Source of the DNA: Prochlorococcus marinus str. MIT 9313
GTDB lineage: Bacteria > Cyanobacteriota > Cyanobacteriia > PCC-6307 > Cyanobiaceae
NCBI RefSeq assembly: GCF_000011485.1
Contig: NC_005071.1
Span: 871,347-935,346, forward strand
DNA: 64,000 nt
Reading direction: 5' to 3'
Notes under the pieces: generated by a model
The model's database searches: none
Told to the model about the DNA's origin: nothing
The model's input: only the letters and a program-made list of their open reading frames with translations
Shown: positions 9,775 to 18,223 of the stretch, one piece after another
Layout of the letters: each line of letters opens with the position of its first letter
Position numbering within the stretch: position 1 is the stretch's first letter
Made by a program: the position numbers and the translations under genes

Positions 9775-11097
9775 CTAGTCAGGAGGATTAAAAGGCAATT
9801 GAAGCCTTACGGCAAATCGACCAGGTTGATCTTTAGTGGTTCCATCAGAAGCAACAAAACTAAGTTGGCCTGCATGTCGACTAACAACATGAGCAACGAT
9901 CGCCAACCCGAGGCCGCTATGCCCCTGTTCCCGGCGTGATTCATCCAAGCGTTGAAAAGGTTGTAAGGCTCGCTCCCACTGATCCATTGGCATGCCTTTC
10001 CCCTGGTCCCAAACTTCGATGTGATAGCTGTTTTCAAAACCACGCAGTGACACAGTCACGGGGGCTAAACCGTAGGTAAATGCATTGTCGATGAGATTGA
10101 CAACTGCTCGTCCCAAGGCAACAGGCCTCACCTTGGCCATAAGAGGTTGAAGATCAAGCCTCAGCAAGTCGGCAGAATGAGCAGCGCAGACTTCTGCCAT
10201 CCACGCCTCTAGAGGCAACTCCACCAAGGCTTCGCTATCACCACCACCGGCAAAAAGAAGAAACTGGCCAGTAATTCGCTCAAGAGACTCTAAATCCCTT
10301 GAACATTGCTCACGATCCTTAGCACTGAGGGATGGCAAAGACAGCCGAAAACTGAGTCGAGTTATGGGGGCTCTCAGATCGTGGGCGATGCCTGCAAGCA
10401 TCGTTGCCCTTTCACGGCGGTTGGCCGATAAGCGTAAAAGCATGGCGTTGAAACGTTGTGTGAGGCGTTGAACTTCAGGAGCGCCAACTGCTGCTACAGC
10501 CTCAGGATCAATACCATCGCCAACACGAGCGAGAGCCCTTTCCAGCCCCCTCAACGGTCGATCAACCTGAAAGAGAAGAAAAAGACCACCACAAATCACC
10601 ACGGCACCAACCAAAGCCAGCCCAAACATGATTGGCTCCGGTGGCCAACCAAACGCGGAACGCAGTCCAACTCGGAGCCAAACGGGCTCTAAAGGGGAAA
10701 TAAGTTCAATCCAAGCTCCACGTTGCGCAGCTTCAGCCGAGAAAGGAACCAAAATTGGACAATGGGAGAGTCGTTGGCATAGCTGCCTCTGAAGCGCATC
10801 TGTTTGCCGCTGAAGAGAATGATCAAATCTGGGCGGATCTGGTGGTCGATCGATCACTGCTAGATCCAGCCCTGTTAGCTCAGAAACCAAAGCAGGGGGA
10901 TACCGCTCAAGAGCTAACTCAGTAAGACGAACGTTGAGTGATAGATCACGACCAAGTTGAACGGTCTGAAGCATCTCTAACTGTCGGCCAAAGAGCACCT
11001 GCAAAACCAATAAACAAAGCGCCCAACTGCCAAGACCAACGCCACTCCAGCCCAAAGCAGTGAACACGATCGCCGCCCTGCGTTGTGTCCGCGTCAT
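9775..11097 (-). CDS. Sensor histidine kinase (EnvZ-like)
   Basis: A 440-aa membrane histidine kinase. TM1 is at about 12-36 and TM2 at 155-177, enclosing a roughly 115-residue periplasmic domain. A HAMP linker (178-225) precedes the HisKA box GIAHDLRAPITRLS with phosphoryl His239. The catalytic domain shows an N box (NLIDNAF, Asn338), G1 (DQGKGMP) and G2 (GHSGLGLAI). Its start codon overlaps the stop of the upstream response regulator by one base (TGATG), indicating translational coupling. The signal is unknown; the layout matches EnvZ/ManS-type osmo- or metal-sensing kinases. Confidence 0.92.
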   Translation of the reverse strand: MTRTQRRAAIVFTALGWSGVGLGSWALCLLVLQVLFGRQLEMLQTVQLGRDLSLNVRLTELALERYPPALVSELTGLDLAVIDRPPDPPRFDHSLQRQTDALQRQLCQRLSHCPILVPFSAEAAQRGAWIELISPLEPVWLRVGLRSAFGWPPEPIMFGLALVGAVVICGGLFLLFQVDRPLRGLERALARVGDGIDPEAVAAVGAPEVQRLTQRFNAMLLRLSANRRERATMLAGIAHDLRAPITRLSFRLSLPSLSAKDREQCSRDLESLERITGQFLLFAGGGDSEALVELPLEAWMAEVCAAHSADLLRLDLQPLMAKVRPVALGRAVVNLIDNAFTYGLAPVTVSLRGFENSYHIEVWDQGKGMPMDQWERALQPFQRLDESRREQGHSGLGLAIVAHVVSRHAGQLSFVASDGTTKDQPGRFAVRLQLPFNPPD

Positions 11098-11822
11098 CAG
11101 CGAGACCTGGGCTCACCATCAGGGACAAAAACATATCCATAGCCCCATACCGTCTGGATATAGCGAGGTCGACTGGAATCGGGTTCGACCAACCTTCTCA
11201 CCCTCGAAACCTGAACATCCATGCTTCGACTATCTGTATCACAAGCTGGCCCACGTGCGAGTTCAATCAATCTTTCCCTAGAAAGAGGGCGATGAGGATG
11301 TTGTACAAAGGCGGACAACAAGCTGAATTCTCCACTCGTAATCACAACTGGAGAACCATTTTGGGTCAGGGTACGAGCGGAAAGATTCAACACATTCCCA
11401 CCAAAAACCACATCGCCACCCTCGGCTAAAGGGGTGCCAGCGGGAAGCGCACAGCGCCGTCTCAAAACGGCTTCAATACGAGCAGAAAGCTCTCGTGGAA
11501 GGAATGGCTTGCCGAGGTAATCGTCTGCACCTTGCTCGAGACCGATGATCCGATCAACGGCCTCCCCCCTCGCGGTAAGCATCACAACAGGCAAATCATC
11601 CCCTGCATCACGCAAACGACGCAGAGCGGAAAGGCCATCATCACCCGGCAGCATCAAGTCAAGGACAACAAGATCAGGTCGTTGAAATTCCAACCGTGCT
11701 TCCAGTTGCTTGACATCGCTGAGACAGCGAACGTCATAACCCTGGTCAATCAGATAGGTACCCACCATCTGACGCAGTTCTGGGTCATCGTCCACAACCC
11801 AGATCATCGAGGAGCGTTCCAT
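11097..11822 (-). CDS. OmpR/PhoB-family response regulator
   Basis: A 241-aa DNA-binding response regulator. The receiver domain (1-125) has the acidic pocket DDD at 11-13, phospho-acceptor Asp55 in VVLDLMLPG, Thr83 in MLTAR and Lys105 in LGKPF. The C-terminal winged helix (140-235) carries the OmpR recognition motif VQVSRVRRLVEPD and the wing WGYGYVF. ATG at 11822 is preferred to the GTG one codon earlier. It is the first gene of a two-gene operon with the EnvZ-like kinase. Confidence 0.93.
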   Translation of the reverse strand: MERSSMIWVVDDDPELRQMVGTYLIDQGYDVRCLSDVKQLEARLEFQRPDLVVLDLMLPGDDGLSALRRLRDAGDDLPVVMLTARGEAVDRIIGLEQGADDYLGKPFLPRELSARIEAVLRRRCALPAGTPLAEGGDVVFGGNVLNLSARTLTQNGSPVVITSGEFSLLSAFVQHPHRPLSRERLIELARGPACDTDSRSMDVQVSRVRRLVEPDSSRPRYIQTVWGYGYVFVPDGEPRSR

Positions 11823-11973
11823 CACTATTGCGTGCTCTAGAAGCCACTGTTCCTCGATGGTATAGACAATCTCTATCGCTTTTTTTAAAGGGGTTGGAGC
11901 ATGTCACAGCTCAAAGAGCTTTGGTCATAGTTCAGTCATCGACATTGATGGACACGATCCATAGGCTGATTGC

Positions 11974-12489
11974 ATGACAAATCAGCCAAGGTCCCCTCTT
12001 TGCTGGCCGAAATCATTGCAGTCAAAGGTTTTCAGGTTGATCACTGCAGGACTGATCAGCACTGGAGCTCTGCTAAACCAAACCGCTGCCGAAGCACTAC
12101 CAGATGGCATTGAGTATTACGGCCAGCGCATGGAAGCCATGTTCTTACGACTGGACCTCAACGGCGATGGTCGGCTGGATGCAAGCGAGGTTGGAGAAAA
12201 GACTTACCTGATAAGAAGGCTGAATAGAAAGAATTCACGAGGTTATTTAATTTTAGAGGACTTGCGACCTCCCGGCACTCATCCAAACGGTAAACGTCTC
12301 CAACAACGTTTCAAGCAAGCCGATATCGACGGCAATGGGAAACTCAATCGCGATGAAGCTCAATCAATCCGCTGGCTGGCCAACAACTTCAACAAACTGG
12401 ATTTAAACAACGATAGAGATATAACGATGGAGGAACTTTGGATGCTGCAAAGATCGCTGGCGCCGCATCCTCATCCTCGCAAGCACTAA
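11974..12489 (+). CDS. Secreted EF-hand calcium-binding protein
   Basis: A 171-aa protein with an N-terminal basic and hydrophobic signal segment (residues 13-42). Three EF-hand loops follow: DLNGDGRLDASE (about 58-69), DIDGNGKLNRDE (about 117-128) and DLNNDRDITMEE (about 142-153), each with Asp/Asn at positions 1, 3, 5 and Glu at 12. It should bind Ca2+ in the periplasm or envelope. The role is unknown. It is divergent from the two-component genes, and its stop overlaps the 3' end of the convergent small membrane gene by 4 nt. Confidence 0.85.
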   Translation: MTNQPRSPLCWPKSLQSKVFRLITAGLISTGALLNQTAAEALPDGIEYYGQRMEAMFLRLDLNGDGRLDASEVGEKTYLIRRLNRKNSRGYLILEDLRPPGTHPNGKRLQQRFKQADIDGNGKLNRDEAQSIRWLANNFNKLDLNNDRDITMEELWMLQRSLAPHPHPRKH

Positions 12490-12887
12490 CGACGCATCTG
12501 GCGACGGATTGGCCTTCTGGAAACCTTCTTCGGCCTACTCCATAGTTGTGTAAAAAACCTCAACATCCGCCAGCTGCCACCAAGGAGAAGGATTAGTCCA
12601 AGCATCACGAGTCCAGCCAACAAAATCACCGAACCAAGACCCAAAAGGGCCTCAAGCAGATGAGTGATTCCGCGAATCAGATCAGCGATTGCTTCGCTGA
12701 CAATCACCACCCCATCGAGTCGTTGAGGAATCCAGTTCAAAAAAGCCAATAAACCGATGCCGCCAACCAACATCAGCATCGATTCAACACATTGACGCCA
12801 AAGAGGAAGCACCTTTCTGGGTCGAGATCTGCGGAAAACCTGACGTTGACGATCTGAGTTATTGAATTTTCGAAGAGGACTGCTCAT
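12486..12887 (-). CDS. Small basic membrane protein
   Basis: About 133 aa from ATG 12887 (ten codons longer if the upstream ATG is used). It has an Arg/Lys-rich N-terminus (residues 5-30), two hydrophobic segments (about 32-58 and 75-105) and a very basic Arg-rich C-terminal tail. It is an inner membrane or thylakoid protein of unknown function; the basic tails may contact nucleic acid or lipid headgroups. It overlaps the convergent EF-hand gene by 4 nt. Confidence 0.65.
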   Translation of the reverse strand: MSSPLRKFNNSDRQRQVFRRSRPRKVLPLWRQCVESMLMLVGGIGLLAFLNWIPQRLDGVVIVSEAIADLIRGITHLLEALLGLGSVILLAGLVMLGLILLLGGSWRMLRFFTQLWSRPKKVSRRPIRRQMRR

Positions 12888-13017
12888 GGGATAAGTCAGT
12901 AGGGGGGTCCGCTTCAACAGGACACGATTAATTCGATCTTCAAGCCTGCATACCTGCCAATGGGAGGTATAAAAGTGTTTTCAATAGACCGTAATTCTGG
13001 CCTGCAAGATCTGTTCG

Positions 13018-13635
13018 TCAACGATCAGAACGTGATTGCAACTCTGGCGCATTAGAAGTGGCAGGGGACAGCGTTCCATCTGGATTGCGTGGAACAGGCA
13101 GCAACAGACCAAGACCTGCAATCAAAACCAATGCTGCGCCACCAATCAATGGAGCTCCTAAGCGTTGGCCAAGAGGGACTCGCTCGGCCAATTCCTGTCG
13201 AGGCAATGGGTAATCAATTGGCAACTCCCAGTGAACCTGCACTCGTGAGTCAAGACGAAGTTCATCCAGACAACGCACGAGATCAGCAAGCTCTGCATCA
13301 TCAAGGTTAAGAGTGAGAGGAGGGACATTCGGCTGACTACTACGCAAAAGCAGTTGATGTCTGTCCCCAACAGGAGACATAACAACCACACTGGTTTCGT
13401 CACCAAAAGCTCGACTGACACCAGAAATGCGGTGGCGTGAATAGGGGAGCACAGCAGCCATCAAGGCCTGCAAATGTTCACGTTTGCCTTCTAGCTCTGG
13501 TGAACCAACCAACTGCAGCCGCCAACTCGACAGGATGCCTAGAACACCATCCCCGTGACCTGCGGAGAAATCTGGCAGGCCCTCCACCTGAAGGCGGACT
13601 GCCGTTTGGTCATAACGGAAAGAGAGATTCAGCAT
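13018..13635 (-). CDS. DUF4335 family protein
   Basis: A 205-aa cyanobacterial protein. The N-terminal two thirds are a soluble beta-rich domain; one transmembrane helix lies at about 160-180 (GGAALVLIAGLGLLLPV), with a short Ser/Asn-rich tail. I assign DUF4335 because of the sequence and because it directly follows a DUF3038 gene, a conserved cyanobacterial pairing. Its ATG overlaps the DUF3038 stop by one base (TGATG), indicating coupled translation. Function unknown. Confidence 0.7.
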   Translation of the reverse strand: MLNLSFRYDQTAVRLQVEGLPDFSAGHGDGVLGILSSWRLQLVGSPELEGKREHLQALMAAVLPYSRHRISGVSRAFGDETSVVVMSPVGDRHQLLLRSSQPNVPPLTLNLDDAELADLVRCLDELRLDSRVQVHWELPIDYPLPRQELAERVPLGQRLGAPLIGGAALVLIAGLGLLLPVPRNPDGTLSPATSNAPELQSRSDR

Positions 13636-14234
13636 CAGGGTGTCGGATCAAGCAGGCTGGCGCGCAGGCGATCGACTCCTCCATTACCAGCAGCAAGAGC
13701 AAGCGTAAGCACCAGCTCACGCTGAATAGGCTGAGATTGCTCTGGCCTCAACAGACGCTGAACAGCTCCGCGCCGAGGATTCATCCTCTCCTCGATCAGA
13801 TCGCGCAGTCGCTGATCCAGCAAAGTCCAGCGCTGCAAATTGAGTTCTTCTGGTTCACGTGATGAAAGCAGCTGATGAAGAAGGGGATAAAGACGGCTTG
13901 CCATAAAACAAAGCAGGCGAAGCAAAGCCTCAGTATCAATAGAACTGAGGTCACCTCGACGGGTAGCGCGTCTCAGTGGATTGTGACAACGTCGCTTCCA
14001 AAGCTCAACCCGGTTGGGGAACTGTTTCTGCAAACCCAACTGATTGGTTGCCCAGAGCATCGCCTCACCACCATTGAGATCAAGTGATTCGACCACAAGC
14101 AAGAGAAGGTCTAGACGCTCAAGTCCTCTCCTGCCAAGAACGGTGTTGTTCTGCACGCCGCTCTGCTTTTGCTCAAAGGGTTTCTGTGGCTGAACAGTTG
14201 ATGAAGGATCTGAAGTGGTTGTTGCATTAATCAT
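13635..14234 (-). CDS. DUF3038 family protein
   Basis: A 199-aa soluble, helical, Arg/Leu-rich protein. After a low-complexity N-terminus (1-30) comes the family-like segment [23 protein letters not shown] (about 36-58, cited in part) and a helical domain to the end. First gene of the DUF3038-DUF4335 pair. Its ATG (14234) overlaps the divergent apt start within a CATG sequence, so the two promoters must lie inside each other's coding regions or the apt start is further in. Function unknown. Confidence 0.72.
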   Translation of the reverse strand: MINATTTSDPSSTVQPQKPFEQKQSGVQNNTVLGRRGLERLDLLLLVVESLDLNGGEAMLWATNQLGLQKQFPNRVELWKRRCHNPLRRATRRGDLSSIDTEALLRLLCFMASRLYPLLHQLLSSREPEELNLQRWTLLDQRLRDLIEERMNPRRGAVQRLLRPEQSQPIQRELVLTLALAAGNGGVDRLRASLLDPTP

Positions 14235-14796
14235 GGCTGCGATGATGCCAGGCCTAAGGCCCCTGCGTCACCACTCTTTGGATCTTCGCCACCTCATTCA
14301 AGACGTACCAGACTTTCCAAAACCTGGAATTCTCTTTCGGGACATCAGTCCCCTGCTGCGTGATCCCGATGGCTGGGATGAAGTGATGCGACAGCTAGGA
14401 GATCTCTGCACAGAACTCAAACCCGATTTAATTGTCGGAATCGAATCACGTGGATTCATTGTGGGAACAGCTTTAGCAACGAATCGGAAAATCGGCTTTG
14501 TTCCGGTTAGGAAGCCTGGCAAATTGCCTGGTGATGTTCTTGGCATCGACTATTCCCTGGAGTACGGCAGCGATCGGCTCGAGATTCATGCGGATGCTCT
14601 GCAAGGTCATCCCCGTGTCTTATTGGTGGACGACCTTCTGGCGACTGGAGGAACTGCAAGAGCCACAGTCGAGTTAATCGAGAAAGCTGGTGGCGATCTG
14701 GTGGGATGTGGTTTTGTGATCGAATTAGCCGCTCTCGGCGGGCGGCAGCAACTTCCAGTTGAGATACCAGTGAAGTCACTGATTATCTACTCCTGA
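14233..14796 (+). CDS. apt: Adenine phosphoribosyltransferase
   Basis: Converts adenine and PRPP to AMP (purine salvage). The PRPP-binding motif [14 protein letters not shown] is at about residues 134-147, the hood motif [11 protein letters not shown] near 33-43, and VGIESRGF near 76. The family is normally 170-180 aa; starting at 14233 gives 187 aa, so a start at ATG 14242 or 14245, or slightly later, is equally possible. It is head to head with DUF3038 and its stop overlaps the convergent DUF2949 gene by 10 nt. Confidence 0.95.
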   Translation: MAAMMPGLRPLRHHSLDLRHLIQDVPDFPKPGILFRDISPLLRDPDGWDEVMRQLGDLCTELKPDLIVGIESRGFIVGTALATNRKIGFVPVRKPGKLPGDVLGIDYSLEYGSDRLEIHADALQGHPRVLLVDDLLATGGTARATVELIEKAGGDLVGCGFVIELAALGGRQQLPVEIPVKSLIIYS

Positions 14797-14999
14797 TCAT
14801 TTTCCCAATCGAGAACCTGCTGATACTGAGCCAAGCTGAGTAAACCGAAACTCCAAAGCACGACCGGCAGAGGTGCTTGCTCAAGTTCTGCCTGACGCAA
14901 GCCCAAGTTCAGAGCGTTCTCGCTAAGGCCGAGTTTCTGTTGCAAAAACTGCAGTAACTGGGGTGAGAATGAGGGCTGCGGATGGCTACTGATCACCAT
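14787..14999 (-). CDS. DUF2949 family protein
   Basis: A 70-aa cyanobacterial protein matching the DUF2949 pattern: a helical N-terminal part [12 protein letters not shown], then [10 protein letters not shown], and the signature [23 protein letters not shown]. It is soluble and all-helical by composition. It lies 21 nt downstream of the UbiH-type hydroxylase on the same strand and may be co-transcribed. Function unknown. Confidence 0.75.
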   Translation of the reverse strand: MVISSHPQPSFSPQLLQFLQQKLGLSENALNLGLRQAELEQAPLPVVLWSFGLLSLAQYQQVLDWENDQE

Positions 15000-15020
15000 T
15001 TAACCAACTGCAGTAGACGA

Positions 15021-16223
15021 TCATTCTGGCAACAATCTGATAACTGTGATGGGTCCATCTGTCATGGCCTTCAAAAGCAACTGACGCAACAACGAGAGGC
15101 GAGCCAGAAGAAACATCAGCGGCAGTCGAACCATCAGCAACAGAATGTTTCGGCTGGAGAAAAAGCGCACGATCAGATCAGTAAATAAACCAACCAACAC
15201 GAGATCAAAAATGCGCTTGCGGGCATAGACCTGAGGCAACTTCTCAACAGGCAACTTGCCCTCATCGACATTCTTCACAAGGTTCATCAACGTGCTTACG
15301 TCACGCCAACAAAGATTCAACCCTTGTCCTCCGACAGGGTGACAGCGATGCCCCGATTCACCCACAAGGACGCCACGACCTCGCTGCAAACGAAATGCAA
15401 AGGCGAGTTGGAGAGGGAATGCCGCAGGACGATCCAAGAGCACATCTGGCTGAAGGCCATCTGGTAACACCGCAGCAAGATGATCAAGAAAGCACGAAGG
15501 AGACAGACCAGCACGTTCTTGGCATCGTCTCAAAGGACCACTCCAAACCATCTGGAAGACCTCACCTCCCATTGGCAAGACAGCTAGAGGACCTTCAGCA
15601 CGAAAAAGCTCATATGCCATCAAAGGATCAGCACCCCGAAGCAGCACCTTGGCGGTTAAACACCCATTTTGATAAGGATGGTTCCAAGTGTTGATACCCC
15701 ATGCCTGCCGGGTAAGAGATCTCGGACCATCAGCCGCAACAACCAAATCGTGACCATCAAGATGATGATCATCAAACCTCCCCAAATTCAAAAGCACCTT
15801 TGGAGATGTCTGAAGACGATCAATCAGCAATTCCATTAATGGTCGATGGTCAAGAATCCAGCCGACGGCACCGTGAAGCTGATTTTGGCTTGAAAGATCA
15901 TCAACCTCAAAATAGGTATGACGATTCAGCTCCTGATCATCTAGCCGCAATCTTGTAAATGGAGCGAGATGAGGAATCAGTGAGGCCCATAGATCAAGTG
16001 ATTGAAGCAATCGCCTTGATGAATGCGTAAGGGCATAGGCTCTACTTCGTGCTGGCAACTCTTCCACTGTTAAGGGGTCACAGAGGGTGACGCTGTTACC
16101 TAGCCGAGCAAGAGCAAGCGCCAAAAGGGTCCCAGTGGGACCAGCGCCAAGGATCTTCACTCGTATGTCAACTGGCAAAGACCCTTTTGCTGCAGAGTGG
16201 AACCGGTTCAAGTGGTCAACCAA
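15021..16223 (-). CDS. FAD-dependent hydroxylase (UbiH/Coq6 family)
   Basis: A 400-aa flavoprotein monooxygenase. The Rossmann FAD site is ILGAGPTGTLLALALARLG (about 24-42), the DG motif is VVAADGPRS (about 157-165), and the GD-like motif is GESGHRCHPVGGQGLNL (about 277-293), where the usual GDAAH is GESGH. Cyanobacterial members are thought to hydroxylate quinone or aromatic precursors. The TTG start at 16223 adds about 21 residues before the Rossmann strand; GTG at 16160 is an alternative. The C-terminal 60 residues are hydrophobic, suggesting membrane association. Confidence 0.85.
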   Translation of the reverse strand: MVDHLNRFHSAAKGSLPVDIRVKILGAGPTGTLLALALARLGNSVTLCDPLTVEELPARSRAYALTHSSRRLLQSLDLWASLIPHLAPFTRLRLDDQELNRHTYFEVDDLSSQNQLHGAVGWILDHRPLMELLIDRLQTSPKVLLNLGRFDDHHLDGHDLVVAADGPRSLTRQAWGINTWNHPYQNGCLTAKVLLRGADPLMAYELFRAEGPLAVLPMGGEVFQMVWSGPLRRCQERAGLSPSCFLDHLAAVLPDGLQPDVLLDRPAAFPLQLAFAFRLQRGRGVLVGESGHRCHPVGGQGLNLCWRDVSTLMNLVKNVDEGKLPVEKLPQVYARKRIFDLVLVGLFTDLIVRFFSSRNILLLMVRLPLMFLLARLSLLRQLLLKAMTDGPITVIRLLPE

Positions 16224-16582
16224 AAAATGAGAAACAGATCACTAGTGATTTTGCTGCAAGTTCGCCAATAGCTGTGAATTGATCAATCATGTTCTAAAGC
16301 TCCTCAAAGCAGTTTCCCAACCATCTCTGCAAAAAGTGAAGGGCAATGCAATATCCCTGAGCATTGCGAAGCCTCCACAGAGATGTTAACTGGCTGGCAC
16401 CCCCCCCGGTATTTCAGTGGCAAATCCTAAAAGTATTCAATCTTAAAAGTATTGATTGATCAACCATTCTCTTGTTGAGAACCTCACAGAGGAATCGATT
16501 AATTGTATAAGTCAAACGAACGATGCCATTTGCACTCCTAAGACTTTTCAAGCTAGTGGCAAGAAAAATCTCTTAGCGCGAT
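16224..16582. other. Intergenic region
   Basis: Gap between two same-strand genes. It contains a C9 run (16400-16408). A 85-codon plus-strand frame at 16456-16713 runs antisense into the next gene and is not called. Confidence 0.45.
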
Positions 16583-17239
16583 TCAGCTGGTCTGGCGAGC
16601 AAAACGCAACTGACACAACTCCTCAAATGCAGGCCTTAGCAAAAAGGGATACTCCCCGACCCACAACCGCTGCCCTGGCAACCATGCATCAGTCAGTGCA
16701 GCGATACGGCTGAAATCCTTGCGATCGCTCAGCACAAGGCAACGAATGAGAGATCCAGCTCGGATGAACTGATGCTTCTTGGACATCGGAAAGCTCAGTT
16801 GACCCAAATATCCATCTTCATCCTCTAACTCAAGAACAATCCAAGTACGTCTGTTCTCAACAAGCTCCAACTCTCCAAGCTTGTTCGCTTGCTCATGACG
16901 GTCCAGCACTCTTTCACGGGTGAACACATTGGCTACCTCACCTTCGAAGATGGCCGCCGCCGGATAACGACGAAGGCCTGCATTGCGCTGACCCGCTTCA
17001 ACGATTGGGCCCCAAAGCACATAAAGCAGAAGAGCCACTCCAACAACAAGCCAGACAGCACCCCATCGACTCGCCAGCTGACTCTGACTAATCAATAATG
17101 TGATCACACCTCCAATGGCGGCGATCATGACCCTCTGCAGAATCTTGCGAGGGTTGCCAAGGGCCGCTGCGAATTGATTACTGGTGGCCACTGCAGGGAT
17201 AAGCCTCTGAAGCTCTCCTGGACGCAAAGGGACCAACAT
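16583..17239 (-). CDS. Conserved cyanobacterial membrane protein
   Basis: About 218 aa. Two hydrophobic segments at about 38-55 and 61-82 form a hairpin; the rest (85-218) is a soluble beta-rich domain beginning AAIFEGEVANVFTRERV. It resembles conserved picocyanobacterial proteins of unknown function, sometimes mislabelled as a permease; no permease signature is visible. It lies 17 nt downstream of dapB and is probably co-transcribed. ATG 17239 is preferred to GTG 17245. Confidence 0.75.
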   Translation of the reverse strand: MLVPLRPGELQRLIPAVATSNQFAAALGNPRKILQRVMIAAIGGVITLLISQSQLASRWGAVWLVVGVALLLYVLWGPIVEAGQRNAGLRRYPAAAIFEGEVANVFTRERVLDRHEQANKLGELELVENRRTWIVLELEDEDGYLGQLSFPMSKKHQFIRAGSLIRCLVLSDRKDFSRIAALTDAWLPGQRLWVGEYPFLLRPAFEELCQLRFARQTS

Positions 17240-17256
17240 CGACACGCAAATGAATT

Positions 17257-18108
17257 TCAGATGAGGCGTTCAAGGCCATAAACCAGACCTTGAAGCTGTC
17301 GCACCTTACGAACGGTTAGCAACACACCTGGCATGTAGGCCGAACGATCAATGGTGTCGTGCCGGAGTGTATAGCTCTCTCCAGGAGCTCCGAACATCAC
17401 TTCCTGATGGGCAACCAATCCAGGCAGACGAAGCGAATGGAGTCTTAAGCCACTAGCTCGTAAGCCACCACGGGAACCAGTCAGCGATTCATGCTCATCA
17501 ACTTCAGGCGAATTAAAACTTTTACCGAGCTCCTCCATCATCTCTGCAGTTTTTATACATGTGCCACTCGGGGCATCAGCCTTACGGTTGTGATGCAGCT
17601 CAGTGAGTTCTGCATTGTCATAAAAGCGTGCAGCCGCAGCTGCTGCCTGTTGCAGTAAGACCATGCCAACAGAGAAATTTGGAATCACAGCGCCTCCCAT
17701 CGACGCTTTTGCTGCAAATTCACTGAGATCAACCAACTGCTGATGTGAGAGTCCTGTGGTGCCTATGACCGGATGAACCCCATAGGCAAACGCCGCCCTG
17801 GTGTGCTCATAAACCACTGAAGGATGTGTGAAATCAACAAGCACAGCGCCTTGTCCAGGGCCAGTCCTATGAAAAGACTGGCTGACAGAACAAAGACAAG
17901 CCTCAATGTCGGACGTCAAAGCAACATCAAGAACACCAATTCCAAGCTCCTCGCCTATCTCCACACCTTCCTTGCCTGGCGTTGTGTCGACTGCACCAAC
18001 CAACTCACAATCCGAAGCGAGATGAACAGCTTTGATGACCTCAGCCCCCATGCGGCCCAGTGCGCCAACAACCACAACAGGAATCAACTCTGGAGGGACT
18101 GAGGTCAT
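17257..18108 (-). CDS. dapB: 4-hydroxy-tetrahydrodipicolinate reductase
   Basis: The NAD(P)H-dependent reductase of the lysine/diaminopimelate pathway, 283 aa. The nucleotide-binding loop is [11 protein letters not shown] (residues 14-24). The substrate and catalytic segment [14 protein letters not shown] contains the HH pair and the invariant lysine, and GTTGLS is the hinge motif. Full length for the family. ATG start at 18108, divergent from chlH with about 115 nt between. Confidence 0.97.
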   Translation of the reverse strand: MTSVPPELIPVVVVGALGRMGAEVIKAVHLASDCELVGAVDTTPGKEGVEIGEELGIGVLDVALTSDIEACLCSVSQSFHRTGPGQGAVLVDFTHPSVVYEHTRAAFAYGVHPVIGTTGLSHQQLVDLSEFAAKASMGGAVIPNFSVGMVLLQQAAAAAARFYDNAELTELHHNRKADAPSGTCIKTAEMMEELGKSFNSPEVDEHESLTGSRGGLRASGLRLHSLRLPGLVAHQEVMFGAPGESYTLRHDTIDRSAYMPGVLLTVRKVRQLQGLVYGLERLI

Positions 18109-18223
18109 GGGAGGGCGATCGCTGAATAAAGCCTATGGGTCGACTCATGTAACACCCAGGCAGCGAACTTCACTCTGAGCCCCAGACAACCTAGGCTTCA
18201 TCGAATTACTTTGCAGTACTCCA